NCBI RefSeq assembly: GCF_913775355.1
Contig: NZ_CAJYIU010000108.1
Location: 1-43,449, forward strand
DNA from: an uncultured Aureimonas sp.
GTDB lineage: Bacteria; Pseudomonadota; Alphaproteobacteria; Rhizobiales; Rhizobiaceae
Direction: 5' to 3'
DNA length: 43,449 nucleotides
Position 1 is the stretch's first letter. Each line of letters opens with the position of its first letter. The notes beneath the pieces are model-generated. The model ran no database searches. It saw nothing but the letters and a program-made list of their open reading frames with translations, and was not told the origin of the DNA. The position numbers and the translations under genes were made by a program. This document shows positions 33,065 through 41,891 of the stretch, one piece after another.

Positions 33065-36000
33065 TGGAACTTCGGCACCTCACCATGGTGAACTGGCACC
33101 TCTTCGACGCGGAGGACGTCGAGGTGGCGGGCAACTTCGGCATCCTCGGCGAGAACCGCTCAGGCAAATCGACCATCCTCGACATGGTCCAAGCGGTTCT
33201 GACGGGCGCCAGCCGCACCTACATGCGCCTGAACGCGGTGGCGGGCGAATCCGGGCGCGGGCGCTCCTCGTCGAAGCGCTCGGTGTTCGGCTACTGCCTT
33301 GGTACCCTCGGGGACGGCGAGACGCGCCGACAGGACTCCCTCACCTACGTGTCGCTCGGGTTCGTGGATCCCGACGGCATCCGCCGGCCCGTCACGATCG
33401 GGCTCGCGCTCGAGGCGCGGGGCACGGACACGACCGAAACGGTGCTCGGCCGCTTCGTCGTGACGGGGAAGGTGCTCACGACGGCGGACTTCACGGAGCG
33501 GCGGGACGGTAGCCGCTACGTGTCTCAGTGGGACGAGGTGAAGGCCAGGATCGTTTCGGAACTCGGCGCCGCCTCCATCGTGAACCATCGCGACCGCGCG
33601 ACCGACTTCGTGCGCGAGTACATGCGCCGCCTCGTGCCCGGCTTGCCCAGCGCCGAGCAGAGCGTGGCGGCGATGCTCAAGGCCGTCGTGAACGCCATGT
33701 CCCTCAACCAGGGATACTCGGCGACCGAGTTCGTCCGCCGCTTCATCCTCGAGGAGAACCCGATCCGCATCGGAGACCTGCGCCAGTCCATCGAGACGTA
33801 CCGAGGGGTGAACGCGACGATCGAGACCATGCGCCGGAAGCTCGATGCCCTGAAGGACCTGCGCACCTACATCGACGCCTATCTGGACGCCCGCGACCGG
33901 GCGGCTCTCGGCAACTGGACCGCCCGGCGCGGTCGATGGCTCTCCGCACGCGCCGCCAACCGGGGGCTGCTCCACGAACTGGCGGATGCCCGCAGGCAGG
34001 CGGATGCCGAGAGCGAGGACCGTGGGTACGCGCTGGAGACGGTCGGCGAGGCCAGGGCGGAGATCGAGCGTCTCAGGGCAGCGATCGCCACAAGGGAGGC
34101 CAAGACCGGACGCGCGCAGTGGACGCAGGCCCTGAGGCAGGTCGGGGAGCGCAAGGCGGGACTTGCTGCCGCCATTCAGCGGCTTCGCGCAGCCGCGGCG
34201 GTGATCGCGCCGGGAGCGGTCGCGATGGGGCCGGGCGTGCAGGAGTTCTGCGGCTTGGCCGCGACCGATCCCGCCGTGGTGGACGTGGACGCGCTGCGCG
34301 GTGCGGAGGCGCCGTTCGCCGCCGTCGCAGCCGTCGCGACGGCTCGGCTGGAGGGACGGCGGCGTGAGTTGTCCGCGCTCGTCGTGGGTCTGGAGGCCGA
34401 GATCCGTCGGCTCCGGACGGCCTTGGAGGATGCGGGAGGCGCGCGGCCCGGCGGGCACCTGGCCCAGCCGACCAAAGACCTCCTCCGACGGCTGGAGGCG
34501 GCCGGCATGGAGGCGTGGCCCCTTTGCGACCTCGTGGAGGTGTCGGACCCGCAATGGCTCCCCGCCGTCGAGGCATTGCTCGGGCGTGACCGGGAGGCCG
34601 TGTTCGTCGCGAGGAACAGGATCGGTGAGGCGACGGCCCTGTTCCGCGAGGGCCGCCGCGAGTTCAGGGGCGCCTCTCTCGTGAGCCTGAACAAGCTGGA
34701 GGACCATCGGGAACGACCCAGGCCCGGCACGTTTCCGAGCGTCTTTGCGACCGATCATCCGGACGCGCTCGCCTTCCTGCAACGGCGTCACGGGAATGTC
34801 CGCTTGGCCCTGACCATGGCGGCGTTCGAGATGCCGGGGCGCGCGTTGATGCCCGACGGCCTGTACGACGACGGTCTCGTCCGGAGCCACCGAACCGTTC
34901 CCGCGACGGACCACAAGCTGGGACGCGGCGCGCGTGCGGAGGCGGCGGAGCGCATGCGGGACGAACTGGCGGACGGCGCCGTCCGCCTGAACGATGCCCG
35001 CCATGAGGAACAGGGGATCGATCGCGTCCTCCGTGCGCTTCTGGTGCTCTCCGAGGACGGCGGTGCACGGCTGTCCACCCTCGTGGACGACCTTCGGACC
35101 GCTGACGGGGAGCGACGCGAAATTGAGGCGAGCATTGAGGCGATCGATCGCCAGGGCGACGAGGGCTTGGGCGGAAGGCTCGAGGCGCAACGCGACCTCC
35201 TCCGCCGCAAGCAGGAAGAAGTTGAGAGCATCGACAAGAGGGCCCAGAGGCACCGCATCGCCGCCGAGGTTGCCCAGCGCGCGCTCGCCGGCGGCGAGGG
35301 TCAGGAAGGCTCGTCGATGGCACTCAAGATCGCCAGGCGCGCGTACCTGCCCGAGCGGGCGCAGTTCCCGTATCTCAAGGGCCGCCAGAGCTACAGGGAC
35401 CGCCTCGATCCCTCGGGCAGCCTCAGGCCGGCTGCATCCGCTGCCACTGCGGAGGCGGGCAAGGCAGGGGCGGAGCTCCACGCCCGCATGGAAAAGCTCG
35501 GCGCGGACGCGGCGAAGGCTGCCGGTGAGCGCCGCCACAGGGCAGAGCTCGACGCGCGCGGGGCGCTGCGCGGCTACTTCGCGGACTTCGGACCCAGCTC
35601 GCAGGTCGGGCCGGAGAGCGACCTCGTCGGCGACGTCCGGCCGTGGATGGACGTCCTCATCGAGGACATCGAGGGGAACGAGCTCCGAAGGTACGAGGCG
35701 CAGGCGCGCGAGGCGGCCGAACGGGCATCCGTCCTCTTCCGTGGCGAGTTCGTGAACGCGCTCACCGCACGCGTCTCGAAGATGGAACGCGACATCGAGG
35801 CGTTGAACCGGAGCCTGCGAGACCATCCGTTCCACAACGAGATCTACTCCTTCCACAGGACGGCGGAAGCGGAGTTCCAGCCCATCCTGAAGATCATCGA
35901 GATCGGAAAACTTTCCGACGATGCCCTGGACATGCTGTTCCGCGCCGACGTGCCAGACGACTATCCGCACATCGAGTCCATCAGGGCCGTCGAGCGGCTG

Positions 36001-36516
36001 CTGGAGGATCCCGACAAGGACTTCACGGCCTTCGAGGACTACCGCAACTTCCATTCGTTCGAGATCCAGATGCAGGATCTCGATACCAAGGCGCGGACCC
36101 GATGGGAGACGCGCCGGGCCACGGGTTCGGGAGCAGAGCAGCAGGTGCCCCTGTACGTCGCGATCGGCGCGTCCCTGGCTTCGGTCTACGGGAGCGGCGG
36201 GGAGGCGCGCGGTCAGCCGAAGGGCATGGCACCCGCGCTCTTCGACGAGGCGTTCTCGAAGATGGACGGCAAGAATCAGCGGGCGATGATGGCCTTCTAT
36301 GGTCGTCTTGGGCTCCAGGTGGTGATCGCGGCGCCACTGGAGAAGAAGGCCGCCTTGATGGGCTACATGGAGACCCTCGTCGAGGTCGATCGCATCGGCG
36401 AGCAGTCGACGACGGACGTCGTGCGGATCAAGCCGAAGGCTCGCGACGCGCTCTTGGCGATCAACCCGGAGAACCTCAGCGACCGAGAGGTCGCGGCTCT
36501 GATAGCGGCGGAATAG
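33064..36516 (+). CDS. jetC: Wadjet SMC-like ATPase JetC
   Basis: A 1150-residue SMC/MukB-like ATPase. Walker A GENRSGKST is at 29-37. Long Ala/Arg/Glu-rich coiled-coil stretches (about 275-370, 610-740, 830-950) flank a central hinge-like region. The C-terminal head has the ABC-signature-like GSGAEQQ near 1020-1027, Walker B ALFDEAFSKMD near 1058-1068, and VVIAAP. It drives DNA loop extrusion in an SMC-type complex with JetA and JetB. The ATG at 33064 is preferred over the GTG at 33061: it overlaps the jetB stop and has GGGAGAGG upstream. All ATPase motifs are present, so it should be active. Confidence 0.93.
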   Translation: MELRHLTMVNWHLFDAEDVEVAGNFGILGENRSGKSTILDMVQAVLTGASRTYMRLNAVAGESGRGRSSSKRSVFGYCLGTLGDGETRRQDSLTYVSLGFVDPDGIRRPVTIGLALEARGTDTTETVLGRFVVTGKVLTTADFTERRDGSRYVSQWDEVKARIVSELGAASIVNHRDRATDFVREYMRRLVPGLPSAEQSVAAMLKAVVNAMSLNQGYSATEFVRRFILEENPIRIGDLRQSIETYRGVNATIETMRRKLDALKDLRTYIDAYLDARDRAALGNWTARRGRWLSARAANRGLLHELADARRQADAESEDRGYALETVGEARAEIERLRAAIATREAKTGRAQWTQALRQVGERKAGLAAAIQRLRAAAAVIAPGAVAMGPGVQEFCGLAATDPAVVDVDALRGAEAPFAAVAAVATARLEGRRRELSALVVGLEAEIRRLRTALEDAGGARPGGHLAQPTKDLLRRLEAAGMEAWPLCDLVEVSDPQWLPAVEALLGRDREAVFVARNRIGEATALFREGRREFRGASLVSLNKLEDHRERPRPGTFPSVFATDHPDALAFLQRRHGNVRLALTMAAFEMPGRALMPDGLYDDGLVRSHRTVPATDHKLGRGARAEAAERMRDELADGAVRLNDARHEEQGIDRVLRALLVLSEDGGARLSTLVDDLRTADGERREIEASIEAIDRQGDEGLGGRLEAQRDLLRRKQEEVESIDKRAQRHRIAAEVAQRALAGGEGQEGSSMALKIARRAYLPERAQFPYLKGRQSYRDRLDPSGSLRPAASAATAEAGKAGAELHARMEKLGADAAKAAGERRHRAELDARGALRGYFADFGPSSQVGPESDLVGDVRPWMDVLIEDIEGNELRRYEAQAREAAERASVLFRGEFVNALTARVSKMERDIEALNRSLRDHPFHNEIYSFHRTAEAEFQPILKIIEIGKLSDDALDMLFRADVPDDYPHIESIRAVERLLEDPDKDFTAFEDYRNFHSFEIQMQDLDTKARTRWETRRATGSGAEQQVPLYVAIGASLASVYGSGGEARGQPKGMAPALFDEAFSKMDGKNQRAMMAFYGRLGLQVVIAAPLEKKAALMGYMETLVEVDRIGEQSTTDVVRIKPKARDALLAINPENLSDREVAALIAAE

Positions 36517-36519
36517 GAC

Positions 36520-37692
36520 GTGGCGAGGCGGTTCGTCGACGCGGCGGTCCTGCTCCACGACCTGCTCGACCGGAGCGAGCGCGGCGTCGCGTCCCCCGTG
36601 GCCTATCCGGACCGCGGCGCGTTCTCCGACGTCACCGCCAAGGATTCGTTCGAGCGCCGGCTGCACGTGGCCGAGGCGGCGGGGGCCGTGGCGCTGGTGA
36701 GGGGGACGGGGCGGTGGAGGGACGAGCTGAAGCTGGTCCGGCTCGCGGACGCCGACGCGCTCGCACGTCACTTGGGCCGGGAGCAATCGATCGGGGTCGC
36801 CGAAAGGACCCACCGCGACATGATCGCGGGATTGGAACTGCACCCGGCGCTTCGGGATGCCTGCCTGTCCGCCGCCGCGTCATGGTCGAAGGGACGCTCC
36901 TGGCACGGCGTGTCGGCCGGGGACGCGCTCTCCATGCGCGTCGCGCTCCGTCTCGCCCAGGCCGTCGTCGAGGACAGGCATGTCGGGCTCGACTACCGGA
37001 CGTTCTCCAAGCGCGTCGCCGGACACAGCAAGTCACTGGAGGAGTCGGAGGCGCTGGTCCTCAGGCTGCTCCGGACGGTTGTCGATCTGCCATCCGGCAT
37101 TCCTCCGCGAGTCGCGCTGGCGCTCCTCGGGGTCGAGCGGTTCGGTCCGCCCCTCCTGATCGCCGGCACCTTCCAGGTCGGGGGCGGGGACATCGGTGGC
37201 GGGTTGCCCTACATCGGCATCCCGCCGGAGACCGCTGCGCGGATCGACTTCAAGCGTCCGCCCGAGTACGTCCTGACCATTGAGAACTTCGCCAGCTTCA
37301 ACAGGCACGTGCTCGAGGCCGATCCCGGTCGCAGTGGCGTCACGCTCTATGTCGGCGGCTACCCGTCGCGCTCGACGCAGGCCGCGCTGACCTCCCTCGG
37401 TTCTGCGCTTCCGCCGGAGGTGCCGTTCTTCCATTGGTCCGACATCGATGTCGACGGGACCTGGATCTTCCGCACGATCGAACGGGCCGTGCGTCGCGCC
37501 CTGCTTCCCCATTTGATGTCGCGGGAGCTTGCGGAACGCCTCGGGGTTCCCGGCAAACCCAACGGGAGGCTCGAGATCGGTGCCGCTCTCGGATCCGGCA
37601 TCGCCGACCTGGTGGACTACCTGGCAGGAGCAGACCACCGCACCCTGGAGCAGGAGGAGATCGATCCCGTGCTGCCAAGCGGCACCGATTGA
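36520..37692 (+). CDS. jetD: Wadjet Toprim nuclease JetD
   Basis: A 390-residue JetD (DUF3322/DUF2220). The N-terminal arm and CAP-like domain are followed by a Toprim domain. The Toprim Glu is Glu255 in VLTIENFASFNRH, and the metal-binding pair is Asp308/Asp310 in FHWSDIDVDGTWI. JetD binds the stalled JetABC complex and cleaves the circular DNA. The GTG at 36520 follows the jetC stop by 3 bp. The catalytic acidic residues are intact and the length is normal. It is the last gene of the operon; the following 584 bp have no gene. Confidence 0.92.
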   Translation: MARRFVDAAVLLHDLLDRSERGVASPVAYPDRGAFSDVTAKDSFERRLHVAEAAGAVALVRGTGRWRDELKLVRLADADALARHLGREQSIGVAERTHRDMIAGLELHPALRDACLSAAASWSKGRSWHGVSAGDALSMRVALRLAQAVVEDRHVGLDYRTFSKRVAGHSKSLEESEALVLRLLRTVVDLPSGIPPRVALALLGVERFGPPLLIAGTFQVGGGDIGGGLPYIGIPPETAARIDFKRPPEYVLTIENFASFNRHVLEADPGRSGVTLYVGGYPSRSTQAALTSLGSALPPEVPFFHWSDIDVDGTWIFRTIERAVRRALLPHLMSRELAERLGVPGKPNGRLEIGAALGSGIADLVDYLAGADHRTLEQEEIDPVLPSGTD

Positions 37693-37814
37693 ACTTCTAA
37701 CTGTCCCATGGGCCGGGGCTGCGTCCCCACGCCGTGCCTTTGTCTTCAGCGAATGATCGGGTCCGCGATGCGACTTCGTTCGCCCTCGACTGTTCGAGGA
37801 CATCCACGAACGGC

Positions 37815-37875
37815 AGAGTCAGACTTCTTCGCATCCGGCAGCGCTAGAGTCGGACTTCTCCGCCACGAGAGTCGG
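37815..37875. repeat. Three tandem AGAGTCRG elements
   Basis: AGAGTCAGACTTCTTCGC (37815-37832) and AGAGTCGGACTTCTCCGC (37846-37863) match in 16 of 18 bases with a 31-bp period. A shorter copy, AGAGTCGGT, follows at 37868. An inverted relative, CCGACTCT (reads AGAGTCGG on the other strand), is at 38029-38036. The arrangement is too irregular for a CRISPR; it may be protein-binding sites or the remains of an intergenic repeat. Confidence 0.45.
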
Positions 37876-37981
37876 TAACCATGTCGCATTGGGCAGCCGA
37901 ACACTATGTTTTACAGGGGGGTCGTCGATCGCCCGAGTCGGGGAAGTGGGTGCCGCTACAATGGGTGTAGCGAGGCTCAGA

Positions 37982-38006
37982 ACACCGACTCCAACGGGGT
38001 CGGTGT
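37982..38006. terminator. 11-bp stem-loop, possible terminator or mobile-element structure
   Basis: ACACCGACTCC and GGGGTCGGTGT pair over 11 positions (one T-G wobble) with an AAC loop. This is the strongest hairpin noticed in the window. It lies between the converging Wadjet operon and kinase gene, where a two-way terminator would be expected, but neither side has a T-run. The stem contains the same CCGACTC core as the nearby repeats. Confidence 0.35.
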
Positions 38007-38276
38007 CTCAATCGGATCCCGCGAAATGCCGACTCTTGGGTTCTGAACGGAGAAGGTGCCCCACGACGCGCTGCGATCCGGCCGTGGACGCGGCCGTCCC
38101 GACATTCGCGCCGTCGGCACGGCCGCGAGGACGCCCGAGCGTTTCCGCGGTATGGCCGACGGTCGCTCCGAAGCCGGTGAGCCACCGGAACGTTACGGGT
38201 TGGACCTGAACTCGAGAACCAGCCGCGATCACACGTGTCGCGAGCCTGAAAGCGGATCGACCTCGGTCGGAAGGGG

Positions 38277-39356
38277 TCAGGCGGCCCATGCCGACCAGGC
38301 CGGCTGTCGGGGGATCGTCACCAGGGTGCGGCATCCTTCCGCGTAGGTGGTATCGAACCCGATGGATCCCGCGTGCAGCCCGACGACCCGACGGCAGAGC
38401 GCAAGGCCCAGACCCGTGCCGTCCCCGGCTTCGGAACCTCTCTCGAACGCCTCGAACACCCGGATCGCGTCGGCGGCCGATATGCCGATTCCGTTGTCCT
38501 CGACGACGATGACGTCCGCGTCCTCCGCCGGGAGGTGGCGGACCGTGACGCGCGGGGACCGCTCGTCGGAGCGGTGACGGACCGCGTTCTCGACGAGGTT
38601 CTGCAACAACTGCCGGAACAGGTTGCGCTCGACCTGAAGACTTGGCAACCGGGCCCAAGTGATGGTGGCCCCATGCCTGTCGATCAGGGACGACAGGTTG
38701 AACCGGACCTCCTCCAGCAGGAGGTTGAGGTCCGTTGCCCTGAGTTCCAGTTCGCCGACGTCGCTGGCCAGCGCGGATGCGAGCAGCGTCGTGACCTGCT
38801 GGGAGAGACCGGACGCACTCTCTCGAGCAAGCCCCAGCACCTGCTTCGCCCTTGCTCCGAGTGACGTGTCGGCGTCGCACATGACCGTGTCTATGGCGGT
38901 GGCGATGCTTGCGAGCGGCGAGCGCAGGTCATGCGCGGCGAACGCCGCGAACTGGGAGAGACTGTCGTTTGCCTCGACCAGCGACCTCTCGCGCCCCTTG
39001 AGCGTCGTGACGTCGGTGCTGATGCCAAGGAGCCGCGGCTCGCCGTCGGCGGTATGGAACGCGATCTTCCGCGTCAGGAGGACGCGACGTCTTCCGAGAT
39101 AGTCGAAGATCTCCTCCACCGCTTCCGACGAGCCCGTGGCCATGGCCCGGCGGTCCCCGGCGAGCCAGACGGCCGCCTCCTCGGGACTGAACGCCTCCAC
39201 CGTCGTGGTTCCGAGGATCGAGGCCCGGGCCTCGGGCGCATAGAGCTCGAGGAACGCCCGGTTGGCGTAGACGATGTGGCCCTGCTCGTCCTTGACGAAC
39301 ACGAGGTTGGGGTCGTGGTCCATGACCAGGTAGAAGAGGCTGAGCATGTTTCGCAT
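38277..39356 (-). CDS. Orphan PAS-domain histidine kinase
   Basis: A 359-residue soluble kinase. A PAS domain covers about 8-120 (MDHDPNLVFVKDEQGHIVYA; later LLGISTDVTTLKGRE). A HisKA domain follows with His142 in FAAHDLRSPLASI, and a HATPase domain with LVENAVRHRSDE, VVEDNGIGIS and GDGTGLGLALCRRVVG. No membrane segment is seen, so it probably senses a cytoplasmic or redox/light cue. The ATG at 39356 has GGGGG about 7 bp upstream; three tandem ATGs at 39386-39392 are an alternative adding up to 12 residues. No response regulator gene adjoins it. It converges on the Wadjet operon. Confidence 0.87.
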   Translation of the reverse strand: MRNMLSLFYLVMDHDPNLVFVKDEQGHIVYANRAFLELYAPEARASILGTTTVEAFSPEEAAVWLAGDRRAMATGSSEAVEEIFDYLGRRRVLLTRKIAFHTADGEPRLLGISTDVTTLKGRERSLVEANDSLSQFAAFAAHDLRSPLASIATAIDTVMCDADTSLGARAKQVLGLARESASGLSQQVTTLLASALASDVGELELRATDLNLLLEEVRFNLSSLIDRHGATITWARLPSLQVERNLFRQLLQNLVENAVRHRSDERSPRVTVRHLPAEDADVIVVEDNGIGISAADAIRVFEAFERGSEAGDGTGLGLALCRRVVGLHAGSIGFDTTYAEGCRTLVTIPRQPAWSAWAA

Positions 39357-39596
39357 TCGTAGCCCCCGAACGCCGCAGCAAGCCATCATCATTACTTCAG
39401 ATTGTAATTGTCAATAACCGGAGGTGTCCCGAGCATCCCGCCGGCGCGACGACGGGGGTGGTGGCTCCACGAACCCAGGTGCTGGAAGAGTACAGGTCCC
39501 GGCACGCCGCGACCGGGCTGACGATCACGGACGACGGAACCAATGACCATGCAACTGGTTTGACAGCTTGTTGCCGTATTGACCGCAGGCTGCGTC

Positions 39597-40037
39597 GTGA
39601 CAGAAGCTGAAGATCACCATCTCGTCCGCACATTGTCGATCGCCGTCTTCGAGGCCAACGGACGTCTCGTCGACACGGGCAACGCCCTTGTCGGCCCGAT
39701 CGGGCTCAGCACATCCTGGTGGCAGGTGCTGGGCGCGCTGGGCTATGCGCCGACGCCGCTTCCGGTCGCCCACATCGCCCGCAACATGGGCCTGACCCGC
39801 CAGGGCGTTCAGCGGGTGGTCGACCTTCTCGCGAAGCGTGGGCTCGTCAACTTCCAGCCCAACCCGCACCACCAGCGCGCCAAGCTCGTCGTCCTCACCG
39901 AAGCCGGACGCCGGGCTCTGTCGGCCGCCGAGGAGGCGGTCGCTCCGCTCGACCGGACGATCCTCGATCGCATCGGCGCCGAACGGCTCGCCGTCGCCAT
40001 CTCGGTCCTGCGCGAGATGAGCGACATGCTTCCGTAG
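39597..40037 (+). CDS. MarR-family regulator
   Basis: A 146-residue MarR protein. The core winged helix runs from about residue 45 to 110: WWQVLGALGYAPTPLPVAHI, then RNMGLTRQGVQRVVDLLAKR and the wing NPHHQRAKLVVLTEAGRR. A GTG at 39597 is taken as the start; a TTG at 39579 is possible. A consensus TTGACA (39560-39565) lies upstream but without a matching second box. The FAD monooxygenase gene follows by 64 bp on the same strand and is the probable target. MarR proteins usually release DNA on binding a phenolic ligand, which fits such a monooxygenase. Confidence 0.88.
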   Translation: MTEAEDHHLVRTLSIAVFEANGRLVDTGNALVGPIGLSTSWWQVLGALGYAPTPLPVAHIARNMGLTRQGVQRVVDLLAKRGLVNFQPNPHHQRAKLVVLTEAGRRALSAAEEAVAPLDRTILDRIGAERLAVAISVLREMSDMLP

Positions 40038-40101
40038 GTCGCCCCGTCCGCCTCAACCCAACGAACTCACCCTGCCAGACGCGTCCAGCGAAGGATTTTC
40101 C

Positions 40102-41787
40102 ATGCCCTCGATCCAGTCCGACCGTTTCGACACCGATGTCATCGTCATGGGCGGTGGCCCGATCGGCCTCACCACGGCCTGCGCGCTCGCCCACCATGGC
40201 GTCGCCTTCCGGATCTTCGAGAGCCGGACCGAGCCGAAACCCTATTCGCGCGCCAACAACCTCTGGGCCCGGCCGCAGGAACTCCTCGCCAGCATCGGCA
40301 TCCGCGATGCCCTCGCGCAGAAGGCCTACGCGATCACCAAGGTGAACACGCTCCTGAACGGTCGGCCCGTCGATCCGATCGCCATCGCCGACGTCGCCAG
40401 TCCCTTCGGTCCTGTTCTCTACAGCGGCCAGGACGTGATCGAGACGACGCTGAGCGAACGGATCGAGGCCGGGGGCGGCAGGCTGGAGCGCGGACGCAAG
40501 GTCGTTGGCTTCCGGCAGGACGACGAGGGCGTGACGGTCGAGATCGTCGCCGTCGGCGAGGACGGGAGCGCCACGGGCGAGCCCGAGAGCCTGCGCTGCC
40601 GCTATCTCGTCGGGGCCGACGGCGGCGCGGGCTTCGTGCGGCGCGAACTCGGCCTCGACTTCGAGCCGGAGAAGCTGCCGGACTGCATGAACCGCCAGCT
40701 CGACGCCAAGCTCTCCTGGCGACGCTCGACCGACCACGACCACCTCTGGTTCTTCTACTATCCCCGCGGCTTCTGCGGCGTGCTGCCCGTCTGGGGCGGC
40801 TACCACCGGCTGTTCTTCCTGTCGGACGACACGGGGCTTCCCGACCGCGACCCGACGCTGGACGAGATGCAGGCGATCGCCCGCGAGGTGACCGAGGACG
40901 AGACCCTGACGCTGACGGATCCCATCTGGCTGACGCACAGCCGCTTCCAGCACGGCGTCTCGCCGCACTATCGCAAGGACCGCGTGTTCCTTGTCGGCGA
41001 CGCCGGGCACCTGACGCTCCCGGCTGGCGGCCAGGGCATGAACGCAGGGTTCCACGATGCGGTGGGTCTCGCCTGGCGGCTGGCCACGGTGCTCCATGGG
41101 CGAGCCGAGCCCGTCCTTCTCGACTCCTACGACACCGAGCGCGGCGGCGAGCACCGGCGCCTCGACAGGCAGCAGGTGCAAGGGTTCCAGAACAGCGTCT
41201 ACCGCGGGAAACTCAAGGATGCGGCGGTGAGCGTCGCCGCCGCCGTCCGGCCCGACATCGGTTCGCTTCTTCAGGGCACGGACGATCTTCAGCAGCTCTC
41301 CGTCGCCTATCCCACGAGCCCGCTCAACGAGGATGGCTTCGGCCTGGCGCACGGCCTCTGGCATCGCGACGCGCCCAAGCCCGGCGAGCGCGCGCCCGAC
41401 GCGCCGGTGATCGCGGCCGACGGCACGTCGACGACCCTGTTCCAGCACATCTACAACCCGGACTGCCGCACCTTCGGTTGGGCACTCCTCCTATTCGACG
41501 GACGGCAGCGCGATGCGCTTCCCGATCTCCGACGGGCTGCCGGGGAGTTCGGGGCATGGGATTGGGTCCGCCCGAGGCTCGTGCTCGGCGCAGCCGTCGC
41601 CACGTCGGGGGATGGGCTCGCCCTGTCAGATCTCGACGGGGAGGCCCACGCCGCCTACGGCATCGGGTCTTCCCCCGCGATGGTGCTGGTGCGACCGGAC
41701 GGGCACATCGCCTTCCGGGGGCCGGCCGATCGGATCGAGGCGCTCGGTGCGTATTGCTCGAAGGTCTTCGGATTGGCGGGCGGCTGA
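40102..41787 (+). CDS. FAD-dependent aromatic-ring monooxygenase
   Basis: A 561-residue class A flavoprotein hydroxylase (PheA/TfdB/MhpA group). The N-terminal FAD motif VIVMGGGPIGLTTACALAHH (13-32) contains GxGxxG in the form GGGPIG. LVGADGGAGFVRRELGL is the middle DG-type motif, and FLVGDAGHLTLPAGGQGMNA (about 296-315) is the GD motif that binds FAD and NAD(P)H. The C-terminal thioredoxin-like domain ends at about 558 and shows APDAPVIAADGTST and PAMVLVRPDGHIAFRG. It adds an OH group to an aromatic or phenolic compound in the cytoplasm, using NAD(P)H and oxygen. The substrate is unknown. Induction through the adjacent MarR gene is likely. Confidence 0.9.
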   Translation: MPSIQSDRFDTDVIVMGGGPIGLTTACALAHHGVAFRIFESRTEPKPYSRANNLWARPQELLASIGIRDALAQKAYAITKVNTLLNGRPVDPIAIADVASPFGPVLYSGQDVIETTLSERIEAGGGRLERGRKVVGFRQDDEGVTVEIVAVGEDGSATGEPESLRCRYLVGADGGAGFVRRELGLDFEPEKLPDCMNRQLDAKLSWRRSTDHDHLWFFYYPRGFCGVLPVWGGYHRLFFLSDDTGLPDRDPTLDEMQAIAREVTEDETLTLTDPIWLTHSRFQHGVSPHYRKDRVFLVGDAGHLTLPAGGQGMNAGFHDAVGLAWRLATVLHGRAEPVLLDSYDTERGGEHRRLDRQQVQGFQNSVYRGKLKDAAVSVAAAVRPDIGSLLQGTDDLQQLSVAYPTSPLNEDGFGLAHGLWHRDAPKPGERAPDAPVIAADGTSTTLFQHIYNPDCRTFGWALLLFDGRQRDALPDLRRAAGEFGAWDWVRPRLVLGAAVATSGDGLALSDLDGEAHAAYGIGSSPAMVLVRPDGHIAFRGPADRIEALGAYCSKVFGLAGG

Positions 41788-41891
41788 CAAGGCGACCCGT
41801 CGGCCGCTCATCTCACCGCGCCTGCCCGCCAAGTCCCCAAGATGCGGACACTGCCCGGACCCGTTGGGGGCCAAGCGACATGCGGGCGGCG

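Larger units (their letters stand above)
37693..38276. other. 584-bp gene-free stretch after jetD
   Basis: No convincing gene on either strand. It holds a short GGGG-CTGCGT-CCCC hairpin soon after the jetD stop, the AGAGTC repeats (37815-37875), and the long stem-loop at 37982-38006. It separates the Wadjet operon from the minus-strand kinase gene that ends at 38277. The mix of repeats makes it a candidate island boundary. Confidence 0.5.

Noticed and set aside
33160-36843. Very long minus-strand open frame (1227 codons) opposite jetC
   Set aside because: It mirrors the codon bias of jetC, which has clear ATPase motifs; the opposite frame is Arg/Ala/His-rich without domains.
37815-37875. Possible CRISPR array next to the defence operon
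   Set aside because: Only two near-identical units and one partial copy, with very short intervals, and no cas genes in the window.
37889-38209. Plus-strand frame of 106 codons after jetD
   Set aside because: Spans the repeats and stem-loop, has Arg/Pro/Thr-rich random-like composition and no ribosome site.
39560-39590. Consensus TTGACA as a promoter of the MarR gene
   Set aside because: No acceptable second box at 16-18 bp; mentioned only within the MarR entry.
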